A stretch of DNA of 64,000 bases from Terfezia claveryi (GCA_015179025.1 WHUX01000216.1:24400-88399); one strand, 5' to 3'. Numbered from the stretch's first letter, positions 11,791-22,955 are shown. Numbers and translations: made by a program. Notes: a model not told the origin generated them from the letters alone.

Positions 11791-12740
11791 TTGAGTAGCT
11801 CAGAAGATGACTTACTTTGCAAACAGATCATACAAATATACCTGGAGCATAAATCTGCAGTGCTCAGATTGAAGACTCAATAGCAGGGGTGGATGAGGCA
11901 GTATCATCATTATCTGGGTTCGACCTGAGTTCTTTCATAAACTGGTTGCTTACTAGTGCAATCACATATGGAAGGTAGGGAAGTCGGTATTGCTGGGGGT
12001 CCCATTTAGCACCAAATACATTGGCTTGTAAATGCTTAGCCAATGCCATATTGACACTTGCGTTGTCCGAAATAATGGCCAAGACTCAGTTTGAAATACC
12101 ATATTCCCAAATTAAATTCCCTAGCTGATTACCCAAGTGCATAGCATTATGAGCATCCCCGCCTAGGTACTGGAATCCAATTATATGTTTGCACAGCTGC
12201 CAATCCTGGTCTATATAATGGAGTGTTGGACCCATAAATGCTAACTTGTTCGGAGAAGTCCAACAGTCTGGAGCGAGGTGGAGGAATATATCTTCCGAGA
12301 GGCTTTTTTGAAGCTTCTATTAAACTTCAGTGGTATAATGATGTATGCGCCGATGAAGTTTGTTGTATAGGGGATATTAATTCCAGATCTAAGAAATTTC
12401 AGGAGATGCTGGAACTGCGGATGTTCGATATTCGGAAAGGTAAGTTTGTACTAATTACAGTTTTCATGAGTTCATGTTTGAAGCGATCATTACTGAATTG
12501 CAATTCGGAGGATTGTGTAACTGCAGGTGTTGTCTACTTGTAACATAAGCCTATGCTAAATTATTGCAGGTCAGTACAAATTATATAATTACCTTCCTAA
12601 ACAGGGTTAAAATGTCCTGATTCTTTCGCCCACTAGTAGAGTGGCACCTGCCCGAGCTGAGATGAGTTCTTATATGTATCGTACCTATATTAAAGGCACT
12701 AGGGTGTTGCAAAGTACCCTTGCAAGCTAAGCAAAATATG

Positions 12741-13799
12741 AATAGCTCACTGCTGTGAATCTTAGCCCCTTGTCTGAATTGGGCCCATGCGCTGCTATTT
12801 GGACCTTAGAATTCCATCAGGGTGAGTTAATATTATTACTTCTTAGATCTTTAGCTAGATTGTCACGGAGCTTGCCTGCCTACTCAGTCGTTTCCCACCA
12901 TGCATCAAATGGCGCAGATTGTTCGACTTCCTACTGGAAACCTATCCCGCCTAATATTCTAGTGAGAGTGAAAACTATTGGGCTCAATTGACATATGGGC
13001 ACACTTAGAGATAGAGACATGTTGGAGTATGGGGCTAGTAGTGCAAGTTTGTCTGGCTATTGTATTCCTGGGAGTTGGCGATAATAGATTTGGAAGGGCA
13101 GTAGGGAAGAGAGGCCTATTTATTCACATTCTGAAGAATTTGGGTATGTCATGGATAACGTGTGCTTGTTACGGATAACGTGTGCTTGTCACGGATAAGT
13201 GTGCTTGTCACAGATTCTATAGGAAACATTTACAAGGTACTTGCGGTACTTTCACAAGATAACCCAAACCTATCAATACATAAAATACGTCTGTCAATTA
13301 TGCTATAGCATATCAATAGCGCGCCAAACCCAATTCCAATCCAAGCATGCGATCATCCTTTCATTCCAAAATGGATCCACAATGTCATCATGGACTTATC
13401 TGAGTCCTCTGAGCTGTATGGTGAGAGCTCACTTCTAGCCTTAAAGCATCCATCTGGCTCTAATATATTGTCAGAGATATTGGTCAAATCTAGTTGGAGT
13501 ATGCTGGATCTCAATGGCCAATCGGGGCTGTTTGTGAGTTGCAAAATCTTGAGAGGTCTAGATATAATTAGCCTGCCGTGCTATCTATATGCAAGGATTA
13601 GTAAGATACCTTCTTGAAGGCTGAAGCCAGACCTCTTGCCCACAACATAATACTGTTATCCTAGTAGGAGATGCTATTATACTGGTATATAGATAGGATG
13701 CTGAATGATTCTGCTGTCAGGGATCTGGTAGGTTCAGGAGAGTATCTACAATAGGTATATTAGCACTCCAATGTTGTAACAAACAATTAACTTACCGAT
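12741..13799. other. Stretch upstream of the hAT relic with one GTCACGGA cluster
   Basis: No domain was recognised in the short overlapping frames at 12,755-12,991, 12,978-13,178, 13,353-13,544 (minus) and 13,390-13,617. The 13,353-13,544 minus frame could be a 5' exon of the hAT gene because of strand and position only. The cluster at 13,145-13,215 has four units of 21-22 bp of the form GTCACGGATAACGTGTGCTT. It starts directly after a donor-like GGTATGT. Confidence 0.4.
13145..13215. repeat. GT(C/T)ACGGATAACGTGTGCTT tandem cluster
   Basis: Four consecutive units of 18-22 bp differ at single transitions (CATGGA, TACGGA, CACGGA, CACAGA). The core is shared with the other clusters in this window; the rest of the unit (TAACGTGTGCTT) is private to this site. 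Confidence 0.7.
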
Positions 13800-15445
13800 G
13801 GGTATCGACAATCTTCACATAAACCCTATGCTTCTCCCTGCTAGTCAGATAATGGTGGAAAAGGGTAATCCACAACAAATTATATATAGTATAGTCATCT
13901 AGGTAAAAGGGATCCCAAGTCATCTCTGGACTCCTGTGGATACCTAAGGGAGTAGTAAATCATACCAATCAATCCAAATCCTCTCTAGAAGCTCCATGGC
14001 TACACTTGGGATACAATCTTATAAGGGTCAAATTGGTCCATAACCAACTGTCTAGACTGGTGTATTACCATTTCCATTCCACATAGACTAAAGAACCGTC
14101 GTAGCCCAGCAGTGTCTCTCCACTGCTTCCAGAACTCTTCGAAACCGAGTTATCTTCTGGATTGTAGTATACTGCCATATTTGTGTAGTAGTCTGGTTGG
14201 CATAATGCTCATTATGAAGCTAATATAGTCAGTAAGAATTACAACCCTGATGAACTATATATAAGCAAAACTCCAGATGACAGTTCTGGAAAGAATCCCT
14301 AAATGGCAATGTCCTCTTTTAGTAGGTTGTCTAGTTACGTCTGATTCTGCCTTAGAATTAGTGGACAAAAGTAGACTACGTACTCCATAGGTAATACTAA
14401 TTGTATCCGAAGGACCTGCTCACATTAGTCAGAGGAAAGACCTATGCAACCCACCTGGGATACAGTAAAAGATCTGTGACAACACATCCATGACAAGACA
14501 TCCGTGACAAAATAAGCCATCTATGATAACATAAAATATCTGTGACAAGAAAAAATATCAATGACTACATAAGTTTAGCACAAGCTACCCCGCCCAAATG
14601 GAACTACCATCTTGATCCACTCTAGCCTGGCGTCGAACTGCCACCTTCGTCTATAATAGTACTGCATCTACAAAAGCGATGGGTTGATGGCATTACAGTG
14701 ATTAACTTGTTAATGGGATAGATTGGTTATTGTCAACCTATATAGTTGAGGTTAAGGCGTGCACTGATATACTTTGTTGTGTACTATAAGAGTTAGTTTA
14801 GCCAGTAGAAGATAGGCTGGGTGAAGCGTTCTATCTGTCTCATATGATAACGGTCAATGCATCTTCTCAAAAGCATCATTAATCCTGATATAGTCTAGTC
14901 GTTTACATCCCATCGACCTATCAATTGCTCTACTAGCAATAATGTCGTTCATCACTTGTAGAGGTATAGGTAGTCTGCTTGCATGAGCCTTCTTGTGAGG
15001 TACAATGGGTCAAGAGGTCTGGGTCAAGCCAAGGCAGTTCCGAAACAAGTAACACATACTTCGGGATGTTTTAGGGAGTAACTAGAGATGTTTTAGGGCA
15101 GTAGCTTGGGCCAGGGTCTACTGGGGCCAGATAAATTCAGCATGTCCCTACCTTCTAGCACTCGATTAACTTCCGTCCTCCATTATCTGCATCTCCCTAG
15201 CCTTTTGTCATTCCACATCAAGCCACCTCCTATCCTTTATTACTATACCACAAGAAACTATGCCAGCTAATTCGACTATCAGGCAAAGAAGTAAAATTCC
15301 AGGGTCAAGGTATGACTTCCATACTTTTTTGCTTGCCCCATATGATGTTGTATACATGTCCCATATTATTTGAGTAAGTACAATAGCCATGTGGGCTTGA
15401 CCCATTTTGTGCAGTTCTACTGAATAGATAACGATAATCATTATT
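13800..15445 (-). pseudogene. Decayed coding region of unknown family
   Basis: I do not recognise the product. A minus-strand frame begins near 15,441 and stays open to 15,208 (about 77 residues, including GQAHMAIVLTQIIWDMYTTS and ILLLCLIVELAGIVSCGIV). It then continues in protein-like form through TAG/TGA stops: NDIIASRAIDRSMGCKRLDY (about 14,920), YLLLAKLTLIVHN (about 14,800) and ARLEWIKMVVPFGRGSL (about 14,610). A GTCACGGA cluster at 14,470-14,565 lies in a stretch with intron-like ends (GTAGCT ... TATCCCAG). Further protein-like sequence runs towards 13,800 (LFHHYLTSREKHRVYVKIVD near 13,850). It could be a transposon accessory gene or a decayed host gene. Confidence 0.35.
14470..14565. 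repeat. CATCCGTGACAAGA tandem cluster
   Basis: Five to six imperfect units (ATCTGTGACAA, ATCCATGACAAG, ATCCGTGACAAA, ATCTATGATAA, ATCTGTGACAAG, ATCAATGAC) are spaced 14-22 bp apart. They sit within the apparent intron of the decayed minus-strand coding region described above. Confidence 0.6.
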
Positions 15446-16142
15446 TTCCTGTTACCTTGAGTAGGTCATGTTTAAAGTGTATAGAAAACACATGTACTAC
15501 AAGGTTATGTGGTTCCTCCTGCTAGAAACTGATCTTTGGTGAGGAACAGGAAAAGGATGTATAGCGGTATTGTGTAGTAACTCATACTTGATTGGATACG
15601 GCATTACCAGCTTGCAGCTAATTCCTTTTCACCTAAATTCTAGTGATTATCAAACCTGATGCCAAGTACAAAATCAGTCATATTGTCCAATACTAGAGGT
15701 GCTAGCCACCCGTAGTGAAGCCAAAACTGAAGGATATAATGAGAGAGGGGTTTTGCAGGAACTAGTGGTGGAGATGCAGAGGACAATCCTAAGCTAGAGG
15801 TTGAAAACAAAGAGAATGAGAAGTCTCTCTTTGTTAGTCCAAGTCCCAGGCAATCCTTACACTCGCCATTTAAATATTCCCAACCTGAATAACCTTCCCT
15901 GTCATTTGACCCCCCCTCTGTTATTAACCTAAGAAGGGCAAGGTGGTCTCAAGAGCGGTTATCCTGGCGACGCGATGTTCGCAAACAAAAGTGATGGCAA
16001 AGGCAGCAGGAAGCAGGAGCCATGGAGGAGATCACTGTGGGGGGAAGTCTTACTATTGACATTGGGCCAGGCTCTTCTGATTTTCATTTTGGCCCGATAT
16101 CATTCCATGTTAACCAAAATTAAACCACCAATATATTCATAC
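15446..16142. other. Left flank of gypsy element A, no gene recognised
   Basis: Mixed-composition sequence with no domain-bearing frame. The plus frame starting at 15,975 runs into the LTR of element A and is chance. The five bases immediately before the LTR (16,143-16,147, ATAGA) are one copy of the target duplication. Confidence 0.45.
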
Positions 16143-16147
16143 ATAGA
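16143..16147. other. Target-site duplication of element A, distal copy (ATAGA)
   Basis: ATAGA here is repeated exactly at 32,099-32,103, immediately outside the other LTR. Confidence 0.85.
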
Positions 16148-16361
16148 TATAACAATGGTTCTGGGGACAAGGCGACCAAGGGGTATGCCAGGGCAAGGGC
16201 AAGGCTAGGGTGACACACACGTAGGAATGCTACGTGTATGACTAGGGGAGAGGCTAGGACGTGGGCAAGGGTGAGGGTGAGAGAGGTAGAGGGCAAGGAA
16301 CACAAGACACGTGGAGGCAGTTGCCGTGTGTGTCAAGGGAGGCAGCTATACTGTAGAGTTG
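16148..16361 (-). repeat. 3' LTR of element A, terminal fragment
   Basis: This 214-bp fragment matches the start of the 5' LTR copy (31,449-31,662), sharing TCTGGGGACAA(G/A)GCGACCA, GACACACA(C/T)GTAGGAATGC and GGGAGGCAGCTAT. It stops at GAGTTG, exactly where the Plavaka terminal repeat CATCAGC begins. The LTR resumes at 25,987. Confidence 0.9.
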
Positions 16362-16620
16362 CATCAGCAAAAAGAAATTGGCGTCAGGATGCACCACCAA
16401 GCATCAGGACGCAATTTTGCGTCCTATGCGTCATGTGCGTCCGGACGCCCCGAGGTGTTGCATTACAATCCGGACGCAACTAGGGTCCTACGTTGCATCA
16501 CAATACCCTTCCAACGCTATTGGTGACCGCTGTGCCATTAGATGTACATTAGGTGCATACCGCCGGACGATCCAACTCTGTCTATATTACTTCCTAGACG
16601 TCATGTAGTATGTGATTCAC
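16362..16620. repeat. Left terminal inverted repeat and subterminal GCGTCC motifs of Plavaka copy 1
   Basis: After CATCAGCAAAAAGAAATTGG the words GCGTCA, GGACGC, GCGTCC, GCGTCATG, GCGTCCGG, GGACGCCCC and GGACGCAAC appear within about 120 bp, in both orientations. A further CGGACGATCC lies at about 16,562. The right end (25,800-25,984) has GCGTCCAGGGCGC, GCGTCCTGTGCGTC and GACGCG. Repeats of this sort bind the transposase or an accessory protein in En/Spm-type elements; binding here is inferred. Confidence 0.7.
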
Positions 16621-16699
16621 GACACACATGTTCCTAATCAACTTCTTGATTATTCTGCTAGCCATATCTTTATTTATTATTCTGCTAGCTATATGTATT

Positions 16700-19600
16700 C
16701 TAGTTTCCATCATGAATATCATTCCATGTATGTAGATCAATATGGTTATTTACAATATATAGCTCTTTATCATAGATCGGGATTAGATGTGCCATGCTAT
16801 TTATGTCCGCAATTCTTATCACATGATCAGTTGATGGCAATCTGATGCGCACCATGCCTTCTGGGCCATCTGGCGTTGATGATCCGACTATTGTCATTAG
16901 TGAAACATGCACAAGGCGGTACGTATCTTTGGCTGCTATGTCTCGCAGTTTGAACAAAGCATTTAGTCTAGCAGGAACCCTGCCGTCAAGACTACTGGAA
17001 ACTTTCCCCTGTGTAGACTTGTGACGTCAGACAAATACCCAGTCATGCCTTTCCTCTTGCTTGCAGAATAACTTACCCCCCGTGTAGCATACATGGTGTA
17101 TCATATGTCCATCGCCGTTGAAGGTCGGAACAGCAACTTGAAGTATGATAAATGCTTCGAGGGGTGCATCCATGAGACGGGCTACGTCTGTTTCAGTGTC
17201 GGATGATTGCCGGTATGGGTACCGGGCAAGATACCTAGCTGTAAGTATTAATAGGTCAGGTAGATTGTAGTGTGTCTGCAAAGTCTTTAGATTATGTATA
17301 ACTTTTACAGGTAGCCGTCCTTGCAACTTAGTTCTCATGAGCTCTAGGTCAGCGTCGCCAGGCAGATGTAAACTCTGACGGGGGGGAGTAACAATGGTAT
17401 GTATTTCGTCGGACATGTTTGGGTTATCACAAATCCATTGCTCAATATTCCTTTCGCGCATGGCGAAACTGTGTGCCCGTGTGTAAGCGTGAATAATTTG
17501 GGGCACAGCATTGATATGATTGGTCCGCCGGTATGCGTCTTTCAGGGGCTTATGGGAGACCTTACAGATCTCAGTCGAATATTGCGGAAGTGATCCATAT
17601 TTGGCTATTTGATCCGCAAAATGCGAAATCAAATGCATTTTCGGAAAATTGTAGTGTGCCCCACTAGTCAGCGTGTCATTCACCAAATCTTCATTTTCTT
17701 GTGCCTGATCGTCTTGGAGTTTGCGTCATTTGGAGGGGGTTGCCAGTTGGGATTCATCCGATGCCAGTTGTCGGTGATGTTCTGTACGGAGGTCTTTAGA
17801 TACTACCTTGGCTGAGGCCTTCGTAAACTTTGATGCTCGAAACCAGAGGAACACCTCTTTGTGTTTGTGAAAGTCCTGGAGGTAGTCCCTCATAGATTGT
17901 ATTATTCCGGGGGTGTGTACCGTGTATTGTGCAATGAGGATGAAGTCCGTTAAATATCTAACACACAGGATTGTCTTGTGGCAAGATGCCTTGTATTGCG
18001 TGGCAATTGCAGGGGCATCGGTTCTTCGACTTAGTGCAGCCGTGAAGACGGCCAGTAGTACCTGTAGCAAATTCCTTATCTCTTTCCCTTGCCATTGTGT
18101 GACCGCACGGTATGCCTTATTTGGCCTGGTAAACCCCGAGAAAGGGGGCAATCGCGACCATATATGATCGAATATAGTTAGGCGTCCGACGTGCCCCAGG
18201 AAGTCCTGGACCCATTTCATCATGTGGGACAGCATTCCGAGATGTAGTGTGTGTAGAGTATCTCCCCGAACCAGAGTATGAGGTTCACAGTCGGGAATAT
18301 GCCAAAGGGCATTGTTGATCCCCTTAACTCCGTCAATTTCGAGCACTGTCAGGTAAGACTTATGGTATGCAGTAGCATACCGGGAGTGTTGCCGGGTATC
18401 GTAAGGTGTGTCTGGGAGGTCTCCAAATTCGTTTGGGGGGGCAATGCAGACTGGGCATCGATTGGTGAGAATACCATGAATCATGACATTCTCCATATGG
18501 TCTGCCAACCAGGCAGAGAGTCTAGGTACGCATTTGCGTACCTTCTCATCACAACATAACATGTCAATCCCTTGCTGACTTTGAGCGTCGGCTAAGGGAC
18601 TGAGTATGGAGCTCAGTATCTCATGCGTAACCTGGAGGGCATCCAATTCCTGAGCCTCCATAGGGTTTCCAGGAACTTTAGCAAGGCGTTTAGGGGGGGT
18701 GGGTAATTACGCAATCGGGATCCAAGCATTCATCATCAGTTTGTTTCGTACGCTGGACTTTATATTCCCTATACTCATGTATAGGGTACATACCTGTTAA
18801 TCCCACCACCAGGATGCGGTATTCATCTCCGAATATATTCGCTCGTTATTTGCATTGAATAACTTGACTGGTTCCCAGACCACATAGGTCACAAATGTTA
18901 TCTGCCGCAATAGGTATTTGATACAATCTACTATATTGCGGTAGTAGAAATCCGACTTTGGTCTCAGCGCATATTGAACGGATCCTGTGCTCCACTCAGG
19001 ATCTGCAATCATTTTGTCCATTTGCTTCCATAATGTGTACCCCGATTTGAATGAGACACTTGATGTCGGACTGTTGGTGGGTGAGCTTATCAAAATATTG
19101 TCTCAGAAGAAATCGTTAATCCTCATTTTTGGGACCTTGCTGAGGGTGAAAAACCGGGCAAGCATATAATCCCGCGCATTTAAAAATGGATGGAGGTGAT
19201 TGAATTGGGCCGAGCACTGATTGACAAATGGATAGTCACGTATAGGCTGTCCAGCCTGATATCTCTCGGGAAGCCACCTAGTGACGTCGGTGGTATATGG
19301 ATGTCCATCGGCAGGGGGGGTAGCAGTGGTTTCAGGAATAGGTTCTGCGTCGGAGTCATTCCCGGGTTCTTCGACCTTATTCTGCTCCACCTCAAGCCCG
19401 GGTTCTTGGACGTCATCTTACTCTACCGGCTGAAAATCTTCGTCAAGGTCCTGATCATATTCAGGAATACCTCCATAAGACCCTTCACCTTCAAGAGTTA
19501 GCCTGATCAATATCTGCAATGCCTCGGCAAGAAGCCTTACCTTCGTGGGTCAATCCTCCACCTGATTGTTCACCTGATTGTTCGAGGTAGGTTTCGGTAT

Positions 19601-19745
19601 TCTGGGGAATGTCAGTTTCCCGACGCACAACAGAGGTGAATGTCTAGTGTTTGTCCAAATGTTTGTTCTCTATGTGGTTAGCATATGCTCCCCAACTGGC
19701 ATACATATGCTTGCACCAGGGACAATATGTTTTGGGGGGGTTCAT
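16700..19745 (-). pseudogene. Plavaka transposase, copy 1 (internal deletion and stops)
   Basis: The likely start is ATG at 19,745, followed at once by a C2H2 finger (CPWCKHMYASWGAYANHIENKH, Cys2 and His2 with normal spacing). After a variable linker come DVTRWLPERYQAGQPIRDYP (about 19,290) and FYYRNIVDCIKYLL-ITFV (about 18,930). Then follow TLYMSIGNIKSSVR (about 18,770), RLSAWLADHMENVMIHGI (about 18,520), LHTLHLGMLSHMMKWVQDFL (about 18,220), VRYLTDFILIAQYTVH (about 17,940), HYNFPKMHLISHF (about 17,640) and C-terminal RIADINSMAHLIPIYDKELY ... NNHIDLHTWNDI (about 16,740). Compared with copy 2, the segment containing LTNFSVDKKLWP, just before the SIGN motif, is missing. That removes part of the catalytic core. 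TAG stops and frame changes add to this, so the enzyme is dead. Confidence 0.8.
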
Positions 19746-19937
19746 TTTTGAGGTTGTGTAGTTTCACATTGTCTTTAATCAGTGGTAAGTGGTGTCGAGG
19801 TGAGTTTCGAAGTTGTGCGAGACAGTGCATTTAATATCAAGCTCGTCAGGGATTCGCCTTGTGCTGTCGGGTTTGGACACCAACTAAGAATAACTAAGTT
19901 ATAGTTCTTTGGCGAATATAAAATAAAAAGTAAAAAA

Positions 19938-20025
19938 CAGAGTAAGGATCGAACCTGTGCATTAGGAATTACCACCCGAAAAAATATAATACAAATTGAA
20001 ACCTAAACCACTACACCACAACCCA
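19938..20025 (-). ncRNA. tRNA-like segment with polymerase III boxes A and B (possible SINE or tRNA pseudogene)
   Basis: On the minus strand TGGTGTAGTGG (20,018-20,008) matches the box A consensus and GGTTCGATCC (19,955-19,946) matches box B, about 50 bp apart as in a tRNA with a long variable arm or intron. A T-run follows on the minus strand (TTTTTTAC, then TTTTTATTTT), which could terminate polymerase III. The acceptor stem does not pair, so this is not a working tRNA gene. It may be a SINE head or a decayed tRNA captured in the transposon spacer. Confidence 0.4.
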
Positions 20026-20278
20026 TAATATGTAACCTCTTACATGATAATTACTATATAGGACGCTACTGTATTAATCTAGTATTCAAAGCAAAGTTAT
20101 TTGTGTTATGTATATTGCCATCTAGAGTAGGTGCGTTTGTAGTTTTGTAGGCCACATACATCCTAGGTTGGTCTAGTACCGTCAGGTTTGGACATGACCT
20201 AGTACTTGCATTACTTTGTCCATGTTTTGAAGTTTGACCACTAACCATCAATTTCAAACGAAGGCCATCGCCGAGGTA

Positions 20279-20287
20279 GTATAAAAA
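20279..20287 (+). promoter_or_regulatory. TATA box of the Plavaka accessory gene
   Basis: TATAAAAAG in a mixed-composition context lies about 245 bp before the ATG at 20,525. A pyrimidine-rich stretch follows. It is the most TATA-like site in the divergent spacer and points at the plus-strand gene. Confidence 0.5.
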
Positions 20288-20524
20288 GACCCGACATAGC
20301 CTGTATTGTAGTCCCATCATTTCTACGTACAGTATTTACAGAAACTCAGCTACCTAACTAGACTACACTAACCTTTGCGTTGACTGCAAACACCAAGATA
20401 TTGCTTATTTAGGTACATTTCCCTATAAGGTGATCCTCTATTTACCCAAACTCACACTCGACGCATAAGGAAGACAACCCGACTAACCCAGACTAAACTA
20501 ACACGACCCACATTCAACACTAAA

Positions 20525-21628
20525 ATGGTTACTCCTAAGAACCTAATTCAGAACTCGAAGACCGACTTGGGATGGGACACATGAGATGCTGACTACACAT
20601 CATGGTGCAATACTATCAAGGACTATTGTGCCCAACATTCAATCCAAAGTTGGGCCTCAGCAAGCCAAAATGAGAAAGATGCTCTTATCATTGCTGCTCG
20701 CAGCCTAACTGGATTTAGGACTTCTATGAGGAATCGACTGGCCGGTGGGTCCGAGTCCCACCAAAAGGCACTGGAGGCACTGCTACAAGATTGCCTAAAG
20801 AAATGTTTTGAGACATCAAAAAACCTGGCTATCAAGCGTGCTCGAAAGAGAGCACATGCTCATGAGAACTCCAACGAAGAAGAAGACATCTCCGACGTCG
20901 GCGAAGCTGCAGGGACCGCGGGGGCATTCTGGGTGTATGATCCTGAGATAGGAGAGTATAGGGATATCAACGGGTGGATCTGGAATGAACGAGATAGGAG
21001 GAATTTAGTGGTTATTCAGACCAAGACTCTAGATGGGATTTGGGACATGGTCAAAGCTCATGTTCCTGCCAATAGAAAGGTTGGAGAAATTTTGGGCGCA
21101 CTCAAGGACCCGAACCCTCCTAACCTCAGCTTTCCTGCTGACTATACTGGTCTTCATTCTGATGCAGAGGTGAAGGCATTTTTCCGAATGTCTAAAAGTG
21201 ACCCGGTACGCCTAATGGTATTACTCCATTCTGTACCCACAAGAGCCAATACCCCCCCCCGAGCCCATCCTTACTTCGAACTTAAGAAGTTTATCCTCCG
21301 GAACGAATATGAAGATTTTGCCAAGGATTCTGATGTGAACGTACGCAATGTCACTGGGGTCCGTCGGCGTTGGATGTCTACAAGAGACCATACTTTCGAA
21401 CAACGTAAGTATAAACTCCGTGGAAGAGTGGACCACTAGCAGGAAACCCTGAGCGATATCAAGAAGGAGCACAAGCGCCTCTTCCCAAATGCAGGCATCA
21501 TCGATTCCGATGATGAGGATTACTGCTACATTCGATGCCTCAAACGGCCAAAAATTACCTCTGGTCCGCAACTCGTCAAGGCATGTCAGGTGGTAGCCGT
21601 AGGGCGTCGGGCTACTCAATTGAACTGA
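20525..21628 (+). pseudogene. Plavaka accessory gene 1, unknown function (two in-frame stops)
   Basis: The frame starts at ATG 20,525 (MVTPKNLIQNSKTDLGWDT), has a TGA at 20,582 (probably from CGA), is open to a TAG at 21,437, and continues in the same frame to TGA at 21,626, about 368 codons in all. The protein is mixed alpha and hydrophilic: an N-terminal Trp-containing helix region (DADYTSWCNTIKDYC), a basic then acidic linker (KRARKRAHAHENSNEEEDIS), a block with FWVYDPEIGEYRDINGWIW, and a charged C-terminus (SDIKKEHKRLFPNAG). I do not recognise a family. Its place inside the element, divergent from the transposase, suggests a helper such as a terminal-repeat-binding protein. That is inference from position only. 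Confidence 0.6.
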
Positions 21629-22171
21629 CTCTTGGGTGTTCGACGGGTGGTGAGTAAAGTTCGCAGGTTGAACGCAGCCCAATACCATTGGGAGACGATA
21701 AATGCCTAAGAGAATCTTTTTACATGACTTTGGATGTAGGTAGACAGTTTGGGGACGTCGGTATCATTCTGTTTAGTTGGGTGTTAGTTGGGGTTTTCTA
21801 GTCTGGTTGGCATAGATTTTCTATTGTTTTCGGGATTTTTAGAGTTACTCAGGATTTTTATAGGTAGTTGGGCTCTTTTGAGGTTAGTCGGGTTTCATTC
21901 TGGTAGAGTCGGGAGTTTTTCTAGATAGGTAGAACTGTTTTTAAGATAGCAAAGCAGACTCGGAAGTTAATAAGTACCATTTGGATCCGCTCTCATTGTC
22001 CCCTATAGCCTAAATTTCCGACTCCTCACGTCCTCTCCTCACCCTCAATATCCCCCCACTTGTCATCAACCCATCCCTCTGCACATTCCCATCCCTCTGC
22101 ACATTCCCATCCCTCAGCACATTTCTATTCACTCTGCACAACCCCATCCCTATTCACATCAACTTTCTATA
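21629..22171. other. Spacer between the two Plavaka accessory genes
   Basis: No coding sequence was recognised. The 100 bp before the next ATG contain four 18-20-bp units of CCCATCCCTCTGCACATT (22,066-22,160) in a pyrimidine-rich setting, as is common in fungal promoters and leaders. Confidence 0.5.
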
Positions 22172-22666
22172 ATGTCACGACACTCGGGTGAAAGTTTACA
22201 GGGTGTTACATGACAGCAAACAATTCCCTCATGTGACGTGGAGGACAAAGAGGACGAAGATGAGGAGACTATTCTTCAGCCTCCTCATATAGCACTGTCC
22301 TCAAAACGACATGCAGCGTCGGATAGGACACGCCCCACGAGGAAACTGTGTATCCAATATGCTCCTTCACAGACTTTGAGTTCCAGGCTGCAAGTAAGTA
22401 CCACCTCACATCTAGATCCATGAGTCCAGCTAACTACAATGTACATAGTCCTCCCCACCGGCACCCCCTGCTAGCAGAAGGCGGCTTCATACTCACACTG
22501 AGTCCAGTGTGAGTAATCTGCCCAGTGATGGGTTTAACTTTGACTCCGAGACACCTCAGGAACAACAGATCGACCTAACGGTCAACAAGCCCTCTCGCGT
22601 CGGGCCGCAATCCAGGTCGTTTTTTGCTATCCCAGACGAGTACAAGGAACTCACCTCGCGAGCGGC

Positions 22667-22955
22667 TGTTACGGCTGAGATTATGCAGGCATGACTGGCA
22701 CCACCCGATGGTGGGTGGCCTGAAGGCAGCCCCGCTTTCTCATATATTGGCCCACTTCTTGTATCTAGTTCTTGTTCTCTAAGACTCAAGCGAAGTCTTG
22801 TATCGCTGGGTTACTTTACTTTATCGAATGAATCAGTCTATATTCTTCGCTCTATGTTAGCCCAGTTAGGCTCGAGCCTAGTGATTATGCCTTCGTGCAC
22901 TCTATATACCGATATACCGACAGATATCACCGTGATCACTAGCTCGCCCCTAACA
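22667..22955 (+). repeat. 5' LTR of the TRIM-like element
   Basis: 289 bp, TGTTACGGCTGAG...CGCCCCTAACA. Differences from the 3' copy are few (for example TTACGG against TTATGG and GACTGGCACC against GACCGGCGGC), so insertion was fairly recent. Confidence 0.85.

Larger units (their letters stand above)
10353..12740 (-). pseudogene. hAT-family transposase (decayed, multi-exon)
   Basis: Read on the minus strand, the hAT order is clear. A possible BED-like finger (CLACKGTLQHPS, about 12,700) is weak. The catalytic core FMGPTLHYIDQDWQLCKHII (about 12,220) follows, then AIISDNASVNMALAKHL with the conserved D-N-A-S motif (about 12,070) and RLPYLPYVIAL (about 11,970). Next are TRWNLTFEMLT-like (about 11,590), and the dimerisation region PLSW-KVHANEYPMLA-MARDILSIPLISGPIE-IFS (about 10,680), where dashes mark TAG or TGA in place of Trp and Arg. 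The end is RILSYRYNRMSHQ-like and a stop at 10,353. Two stretches that interrupt the homology look like introns: about 11,695-11,845 (ends CTAATATTTGTCTAG) and about 10,890-11,060 (ends CTTCTTAG). Each contains a GTCACGGA-type cluster. hAT enzymes cut and paste DNA with 8-bp duplications; none was located. Confidence 0.75.
19746..20524. other. Divergent spacer between the Plavaka transposase and accessory genes
   Basis: This spacer carries the promoters of the minus-strand transposase and the plus-strand gene at 20,525. It contains a tRNA-like segment (19,938-20,025) and a TATA box (20,279-20,287), listed separately. No coding sequence was recognised. Confidence 0.6.

Noticed and set aside
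19938..20025. Functional tRNA gene
   Set aside because: Boxes A and B are present but the acceptor stem does not pair and no sensible anticodon arm forms.
20726..21439. Host gene with an alternative start at 20,726
   Set aside because: The frame continues upstream to ATG 20,525 through one TGA, and it lies inside the Plavaka terminal repeats, so it belongs to the transposon.
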